Below, piece after piece: positions 36,615 through 41,273 of a stretch of DNA of 41,273 nt (position 1 is the stretch's first letter; every line of letters starts with the position of its first letter). The stretch is from Spirochaetota bacterium. Lineage in GTDB: Bacteria; Spirochaetota; UBA4802; UBA5368. Location of the stretch: positions 1 to 41,273 of the forward strand of contig JALOTJ010000012.1 in NCBI GenBank assembly GCA_025457965.1. Reading direction: 5' to 3'. Below the pieces are notes generated by a model. That model was not told the DNA's origin. It saw only the letters and a list, made by a program, of their open reading frames with translations, and ran no database searches. The translations under genes and the position numbers were made by a program.

Positions 36615-37016
36615 TCACTCTACCACAACTCCCCGCAACCGCGCCGCGATGAGCGGGCAGAACAGCATAAACGCCAGTCCGATCGACATCAGTCCGCCCT
36701 CGAACAGGTTGTACTCCGCGAGGATTCGCTCCCACGAATAGCCTCTGCCGTACAGCCCGATAAGCACCTCGAATCCGAAGGTGAGGCAGAGCCATAAAAG
36801 GCCGATACCAAGCAGTTCGCCCACCCGTCTCGCCTTCATCCATTTTATTAAAAACAACGTAATGACCAGAATAATAAGCGCCCCGACCGGCATCCCGATT
36901 CGGCCCGCCCGCATTTCACCAACCAGAGGTACAAGTAGATATCCCCGCAGAATCCCGTGAAATGTCTCCGCCGCGATGATCAGCAGCCAGACGACCAGCG
37001 CCCGTACCAGTACCAT
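36615..37016 (-). CDS. Small polytopic membrane protein of unknown function
   Basis: A 133-aa protein with four hydrophobic segments (about 3-20, 42-60, 68-88 and 107-125), short loops and no motif I can name. Start is well supported: GGAGG lies 7 nt before the ATG. It follows the NfeD-like gene by 52 nt on the same strand, so the two probably share a transcript and a membrane-related job. Confidence 0.8.
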   Translation of the reverse strand: MVLVRALVVWLLIIAAETFHGILRGYLLVPLVGEMRAGRIGMPVGALIILVITLFLIKWMKARRVGELLGIGLLWLCLTFGFEVLIGLYGRGYSWERILAEYNLFEGGLMSIGLAFMLFCPLIAARLRGVVVE

Positions 37017-37068
37017 TGAAAGCCTCCGTTACGATTCCCGTCGCATTGGGACTGTGTTCCCGAGTCAG

Positions 37069-37500
37069 CTATTCAACATCCCGCCGCGCGCGTACCGTGA
37101 GGACCAGCCCCTCGCGCCCCACGACCACCACCGCATCGCCCCTCATGACCGGAGGATGTCCGTCCGCCATCCTCGATCTCCATCGCTCTCCATGCACGCG
37201 AACGAAACCCTCCGGGCGAAGATCCTCCAGCGCACGGCCCTCCTCTCCGATCATGGAGAGCGTCTCGTGTGCTGGATCCGCGTCGTAGGCGCGCCACAGC
37301 AGCGGCAGCAGGGCGATGTCCGCGGCGATCACCAGCGCAACGACAATCCATTTGAAATGACCAGGCAGCGGCACAAGCCGGTCGAGGTAGTAGATCACGA
37401 GCAGTACCAGGGCGAGTGATGGAATTTGCAGCAGGGCGTAGCGGATCGCCGCCCGGCGCGGTATGATGCGTAATTTGTTTATAATGGTATTTCCCTCCAT
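37069..37500 (-). CDS. NfeD-like membrane protein with C-terminal OB fold
   Basis: A 143-aa protein with two membrane helices (about 18-40 and 49-70) and a C-terminal NfeD-type OB domain (about 83-143): IGEEGRALEDLRPEGFVRVHGERWRS, then a GDAVVVVGREGLVLTV strand pair. Such proteins partner stomatin/SPFH proteins in membrane microdomains; no SPFH gene is in the window. The ATG at 37500 has no upstream SD, and the best SD (GGAGGG) lies within codons 2-3, 7 nt before an ATT codon at 37488-37486. Confidence 0.85.
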   Translation of the reverse strand: MEGNTIINKLRIIPRRAAIRYALLQIPSLALVLLVIYYLDRLVPLPGHFKWIVVALVIAADIALLPLLWRAYDADPAHETLSMIGEEGRALEDLRPEGFVRVHGERWRSRMADGHPPVMRGDAVVVVGREGLVLTVRARRDVE

Positions 37501-37709
37501 AAATCGTTGCGCAGCCGCGAGGCATGGTACACCGGTAACGTCCGCACTCGTTCATACTACCGTAATTCGCTCCGCTGTCAATCGGAATAGGCCTCCTGTG
37601 CGCGTCATGAATGCCCGGATATATCCCATAATTATCTTGCAAAACGCCGCGCCGGCGCATACATGACACTCATTACGGCCCGCGAGGCCGAACACGCGGA
37701 GGAAGACCC

Positions 37710-38681
37710 ATGACCGTCGACACGTCCAACATGCGCCAGGTGCTGGTCGATTTCCCGAAACAGTGCAAAGAGGCGCTCGCCATAGCCGAAAACGTATCAG
37801 TGAAAGGAAGCTTCTCAAAAATCCTCGTCCTCGGCATGGGCGGCTCCGGCATCGGCGGCGCCATCATACAGGCACTTCTTCGCGACGGCGCGGTCCCCGT
37901 CTTCACCTCTAAGGATTACGACGTCCCCGGCTTTATCGGCGCCGACACGCTCACGCTTGCCGTGAGTTACTCCGGCAACACCGAGGAGACGCTCTCCGCC
38001 CTCCAAAAGGCCGCCGCTCGCGGCGCCGCCACCGTCGCCGTAACCTCGGGCGGCGAGATCGCCTCGAAGGCCGGCACCATCGTCCGCGTACCCGGCGGAC
38101 TCCACCCCCGCTGCGCCGTGGGATATCTGCTCGTTCCAGCGCTCAGGCTGCTCGCCAACTCGGGGCTCTCCACTCTCAAAGAAAAGGATTTTTCGGACAT
38201 GATGGATACGCTCGCCGACACCGCCTCCTACGAGCGGGAGGGAAAAGCCCTCGCCGCGCGCCTCTACGGTCGCATCCCCGTCATCCATACCTCCGAGCGG
38301 ATGGCTCCCGCCGGCTACCGCTTCAAGTGCCAGATCAACGAGAACGCCAAGCACCCCGCGTATCACCATGTGTACCCGGAGCTCTGCCACAACGAGCTGG
38401 TCGGCTTCGCCGGGATGGAGCGCGAGCGCTTCACCGTCGTGACGATGCGCGACGGGCTCGACCACGAGCGCGTCGCCCGGCGCATGGACATCTGCGCAAA
38501 GCTCTTCGGCGAAACCGTCGACGTCGTCGAGATCGCATCGCGCGGAGAAAGCGCGCTCGCGCGCATGATGTCGCTTGTCTACCTGGGCGACTGGGCCTCG
38601 TACGGGCTCGCTCTGTTGAAGAAGGTCGACCCCACGCCGGTGACGCTCATTGAAAGCCTGAAGAAGACGCTGAAGGAGTAA
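37710..38681 (+). CDS. Bifunctional phosphoglucose/phosphomannose isomerase (SIS domain)
   Basis: A 323-aa protein with tandem SIS domains. LGMGGSGIGG (40-49) and SYSGNTEET (90-98) bind the sugar phosphate, and the C-terminal INENAKHPAYHHVYPELCHNE segment carries the catalytic His and Glu of the archaeal/bacterial bifunctional family. It should interconvert glucose-6-phosphate or mannose-6-phosphate and fructose-6-phosphate, feeding glycolysis and mannose donors. GGAGGA lies 6 nt before the ATG. A strong hairpin follows the stop. Confidence 0.92.
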   Translation: MTVDTSNMRQVLVDFPKQCKEALAIAENVSVKGSFSKILVLGMGGSGIGGAIIQALLRDGAVPVFTSKDYDVPGFIGADTLTLAVSYSGNTEETLSALQKAAARGAATVAVTSGGEIASKAGTIVRVPGGLHPRCAVGYLLVPALRLLANSGLSTLKEKDFSDMMDTLADTASYEREGKALAARLYGRIPVIHTSERMAPAGYRFKCQINENAKHPAYHHVYPELCHNELVGFAGMERERFTVVTMRDGLDHERVARRMDICAKLFGETVDVVEIASRGESALARMMSLVYLGDWASYGLALLKKVDPTPVTLIESLKKTLKE

Positions 38682-38725
38682 GGAACGTACTGACACCACT
38701 GGCGGGTCATTATACCGGGGATCAG

Positions 38726-38755
38726 GCGAGGGCGCGGTTTGTACCGCGCCCTCGC
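38726..38755. terminator. Perfect 13-bp GC-rich hairpin between convergent genes
   Basis: GCGAGGGCGCGGT, a TTGT loop and the exact complement ACCGCGCCCTCGC form a 13-bp stem with a 4-nt loop between the isomerase stop (38681) and the GNAT stop (38761). No T-run follows on either strand, so it is a terminator without U-tract or a bidirectional 3'-end barrier. Its position and perfection make a role in ending both transcripts likely. Confidence 0.7.
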
Positions 38756-38760
38756 GATCA

Positions 38761-39237
38761 TCAAAGCTGATAAAAGAAAATCTTCGTCGGGTTGCCGTCG
38801 TTGTCCACGGCGTCCTCCAGGTACTGCCAGCCGCGGTTGCCGTAATAGAGCGCGAGGTCCAGCCCGTCCTCGTGGCCCAGGAAAAGATAGAGCTCCGGAT
38901 AGCCGAGGCCTCGCGCCTTTTCTATCACCGCGCCCACCAGCTCCTCCGCGATCCCGCGGCGTCGAAACTCCGGAAGCACGTACAGCGAGGCAAGCCAGGG
39001 GTTGAGGTCCTTGCGCGACCAGAGATCGTCGTTCTTGAGCGAGACCATGCCCACCGGCATGTCCTCCTCGATCGCGGCGAAGGCCGCCGGTACGCCGTCA
39101 CCGGCGGCGCGCTGGCGGTAGGCCTTGATGATCAGGTCGTAGCCGATGGGCCGGCTCCGGTACCACAGGTTGTACGACCAGTACGCCAGCACCGGGGCGT
39201 AATCGGGGCATTCTCCGAGCGGTTTGATCAGCGCCAT
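38761..39237 (-). CDS. GNAT-family N-acetyltransferase
   Basis: A 158-aa acyltransferase with the GNAT acetyl-CoA loop motif: LYVLPEFRRRGIAEELV (about 86-102), followed by the YGNRGW motif near 132-137. The substrate is unknown. GAGGTGAG lies just before the ATG, and the start is 4 nt from the stop of the alkyl-DHAP synthase-like gene, so it is the last gene of that operon. Confidence 0.9.
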   Translation of the reverse strand: MALIKPLGECPDYAPVLAYWSYNLWYRSRPIGYDLIIKAYRQRAAGDGVPAAFAAIEEDMPVGMVSLKNDDLWSRKDLNPWLASLYVLPEFRRRGIAEELVGAVIEKARGLGYPELYLFLGHEDGLDLALYYGNRGWQYLEDAVDNDGNPTKIFFYQL

Positions 39238-39241
39238 GGTC

Positions 39242-40882
39242 TCACCTCTTGAGGCCCAGCGTGCCGCCCGGGTTCATGATGCCGCGCGGGTCCAGAAAGT
39301 CCTTGATGGCGAGGATGAGGTCGTGGGCCGTGTCGCCCAGTTCCGCGCGCATCCAGGGCCCCATCATCTTCCCCACGCCGTGATGGTGCGAGAGCGAGCC
39401 GCCGCTGGCGTGTATGGTGTCGATGAGCCCCTTGTGGTAGCGCGTGAAGTCCTCGATGTCCTTTCCCTTTTTAATCGGAGAGAGGAAGGTGAAGTACAGG
39501 TTTGCGCCGTTCTCGTAGACGTGCGAGATGTGCACCATGCAGACGGTGTTCGGCCGCGCCTTCAGGTAGGCGCGCGTCGCGTTCCACACCTGCATCAGAT
39601 TCTCCCAGCTCACCGCGGTCTCGAGCGTATCGGTCATGAGCCCCAGGTCCATGAGCGGCTCGCGCAGGTATGAGCTCGAATAGCGCTGCTCAAGCCATTT
39701 CTTCGTTGGGCCCGCACCGAGCGAAAGCGCGCCGTTCTTTTTCGCCACGGTCTTGATCTTCCCGGCCACGAGCTTCGCGAAATCTGCGTCGCCCTCAACG
39801 GCGACGAACATAAGACAGCGCCTGAGCGGTTTATACCCGAGGAGCCGCAGCACCCTGTCCGCCGCCGAACCGTTCATTCCTTTCATGGCGAAGGCAACAT
39901 CGGTCTCCTCCGGGTCTGAGATGCGGAACAGGTGCGGCTTGCCGAACTCGCCCTGCATCGACTGGCGCATGGCCGCGACGGCCGATTCGAAATCTTTATA
40001 AAGAAACGACGCATACACGGTGTTGTCCGGGCGCCAGGCGCGGATCTTCATTGTCACCTCGGTCACCACGCCGAAGGCCCCTTCCGAGCCCATGATGATC
40101 TGGTCGATGTCCGGACCGATCGCCGCTGCCGGGTAGTCCTTCGTCACTATGATGCCGCGCGGCGTCACCACGCGCATGGAGAGCACCATGTCTTCGATCT
40201 TGCCGTAGCCGGTCGAGGCCTGGCCCGCTCCGCGCGTAACGGCCCAGCCGCCCACGGTGGAATGCTCGAACGACTGCGGGAAATGCCCGCAGGTATATCC
40301 CGTGCCGTAACTGTTAAGGTGCTTCTCGAGCACGGGGCCGAAGATGCCCGGCTGCACGGTGACGCTCGAGTTCTCGACATTCACCCGCACCACCTTGTCC
40401 ATGTGCCGCGTGAGGTCAAGCGACACGCCGCCCTTCGGCGCCTCGACGCCGCGCGTCACCGATGAATGTCCGCCGAACGGCGTTATGGCGATTTTTTTAT
40501 CGTTACAGAACTTTACGATCTTCGCGACGTCCGCCTGATCGCGCGGATAGACCACGGCGTCCGGAGGATTTTCGACCATGCCATAGCGGAGCTTGACGAG
40601 GTCCAGGAAAAACTTTCCGTACGAGTGATACGCCCGCTCGAAATCGTCGGAGGATACGTTCGCCTCGCCGACTATTTTTTTCAGGGAGGTCAGCACCGCG
40701 GGGGCGAGCCTGCATTTCTTCGACAGCTTCACATCCTCGTCGCCGGGCATGTAGCGCTCGGCGAGATCCTTGGGACTCAGGTTAAAGGTCTTCGCGACAT
40801 AGTCGAGCGTTCCGTGGCCGATCACCTCGTCATGGTTCGGATCACCCCATTTCAGGATATTCCGGTAGCTTTTCTGGTTCAT
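39242..40882 (-). CDS. FAD-linked oxidase of the alkyl-DHAP synthase (AGPS) family
   Basis: A 546-aa flavoprotein from ATG 40882, preceded by GGAGGGG 6 nt upstream; an ATG at 40909 is in frame but lacks an SD. The PCMH FAD domain starts at PPDAVVYPRDQADVAKIV (about 105-122) with the ITPFGGHSSVT loop. Near the C-terminus, H499-H500-H501-G matches the His triad of alkyl-DHAP synthase, which swaps the acyl chain of acyl-DHAP for a fatty alcohol to make ether lipids. Bacterial relatives also include glycolate or lactate oxidases that lack the triad, so AGPS-like is preferred. Next to a glycerol-3-phosphate dehydrogenase this fits ether-lipid synthesis from DHAP. Confidence 0.88.
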   Translation of the reverse strand: MNQKSYRNILKWGDPNHDEVIGHGTLDYVAKTFNLSPKDLAERYMPGDEDVKLSKKCRLAPAVLTSLKKIVGEANVSSDDFERAYHSYGKFFLDLVKLRYGMVENPPDAVVYPRDQADVAKIVKFCNDKKIAITPFGGHSSVTRGVEAPKGGVSLDLTRHMDKVVRVNVENSSVTVQPGIFGPVLEKHLNSYGTGYTCGHFPQSFEHSTVGGWAVTRGAGQASTGYGKIEDMVLSMRVVTPRGIIVTKDYPAAAIGPDIDQIIMGSEGAFGVVTEVTMKIRAWRPDNTVYASFLYKDFESAVAAMRQSMQGEFGKPHLFRISDPEETDVAFAMKGMNGSAADRVLRLLGYKPLRRCLMFVAVEGDADFAKLVAGKIKTVAKKNGALSLGAGPTKKWLEQRYSSSYLREPLMDLGLMTDTLETAVSWENLMQVWNATRAYLKARPNTVCMVHISHVYENGANLYFTFLSPIKKGKDIEDFTRYHKGLIDTIHASGGSLSHHHGVGKMMGPWMRAELGDTAHDLILAIKDFLDPRGIMNPGGTLGLKR

Positions 40883-40905
40883 CGAATCCCCTCCGTACAT
40901 TTCAA

Positions 40906-41273
40906 TCATCTGGGAACCGCGAGCGTCTGCTTCGCCGCGGCGATCTCTTTTTTAACACGCGCCTCGTTCCATTTCAACTCTTTCGCGGCGACTCGTGCAA
41001 TCTTCTTTACAACGGCATCGCCCGGGTCACCCAGCGTCCCGAGGCCAGTGCGGCGCATCAGGATGTCGACAAGGGTCTTCGCCATCTCGTACCGGATTGC
41101 GTAGACGACCTCCGCGCCGATCTCGCCGTCGGCGTTCAGCGGCACGGCGAGCGATTTGTCCGCTCGCGCGATGGCCAGCACCCTCGAATACTCGGTACCA
41201 TAGTTCATGGCCAGGTAGCGCACGGTGCTCTCGCGGAAGTCCGCGTTTCCCACAACGGCTTCGGAGACGAAGC
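40906..41273 (-). CDS. C-terminal part of glycerol-3-phosphate dehydrogenase (GlpD/GlpA type), cut by the window edge
   Basis: Only the last roughly 120 codons lie in the window; the frame stays open through position 41273. The sequence has the DAO_C helical domain pattern: TVRYLAMNYGTEY, AEVVYAIRYEMAKTLVDILMRRTG and a final lysine-rich helix with EARVKKEIAA. This domain caps FAD-dependent glycerol-3-phosphate dehydrogenases, which oxidise glycerol-3-phosphate to DHAP. The stop lies 23 nt before the ATG of the alkyl-DHAP synthase-like gene. The N-terminal FAD domain must be checked outside the window. Confidence 0.85.
   Translation of the reverse strand, partial: FVSEAVVGNADFRESTVRYLAMNYGTEYSRVLAIARADKSLAVPLNADGEIGAEVVYAIRYEMAKTLVDILMRRTGLGTLGDPGDAVVKKIARVAAKELKWNEARVKKEIAAAKQTLAVPR

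Overview
The window is GC-rich, densely coded DNA from a flagellated bacterium with two membranes. A fliM homologue, two proteins with lipoprotein signals, an AsmA-like envelope bridging protein, two SpoIIE/RsbU-type phosphatases and a four-module BadF-type CoA-dehydratase activase together suggest an anaerobic or facultative spirochaete (Spirochaetota, Leptospira-like in flavour). No rRNA or marker gene is present to settle this. I recognised no tRNA, rRNA, CRISPR array, insertion sequence or prophage.

Left part (1-9.1 kb): a plus-strand membrane-anchored LytM/M23-fold protein that has lost its HxH motif converges on a minus-strand run of genes: FAD dehydrogenase (COG2509 type), membrane alkaline-phosphatase-superfamily hydrolase or transferase with Thr instead of the sulfatase Cys, cytoplasmic GH2 glycosidase, exported protein of unknown function, then fliM. 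The last two are joined by a TAATG overlap. The FAD gene is divergent from a GAF-GAF-PP2C phosphatase gene followed by an eight-TM UPF0104 protein (9.2-12 kb). SixA-like and patatin-like genes follow.

Centre (13.6-27.2 kb): the most remarkable part. Five minus-strand genes are fused head to tail by 4-nt stop/start overlaps at every junction. In transcription order they are an AsmA/YdbH-like bridge protein, a small lipoprotein that looks like YnbE and YdbL (DUF1318) joined in one chain, a giant (about 2,625 aa) lipoprotein with a TolB-type propeller, long TPR arrays and two CHAT domains whose catalytic positions look dead, a response regulator with a PP2C/SpoIIE output domain, and an exported FecR-domain protein. 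I read this as an envelope-sensing and signalling module built on an AsmA-like lipid-bridge cassette. The composition is seen in the sequence; the function is inference.

Right part (27.3-41.3 kb): the large CoA-dehydratase activase lies upstream of the operon, preceded by an orphan half-HsdS gene. Then come a ferredoxin-nitroreductase, two HAD-family genes, a DHA2-type MFS exporter, a GIY-YIG protein, an NfeD-like protein paired with a small membrane protein, a phosphoglucose/phosphomannose isomerase and a strong GC-rich hairpin. The window ends in a minus-strand operon of glycerol-3-phosphate dehydrogenase (cut by the edge), alkyl-DHAP synthase-like flavoprotein and a GNAT acetyltransferase. 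This last set suggests ether-lipid or glycerol-phosphate metabolism.
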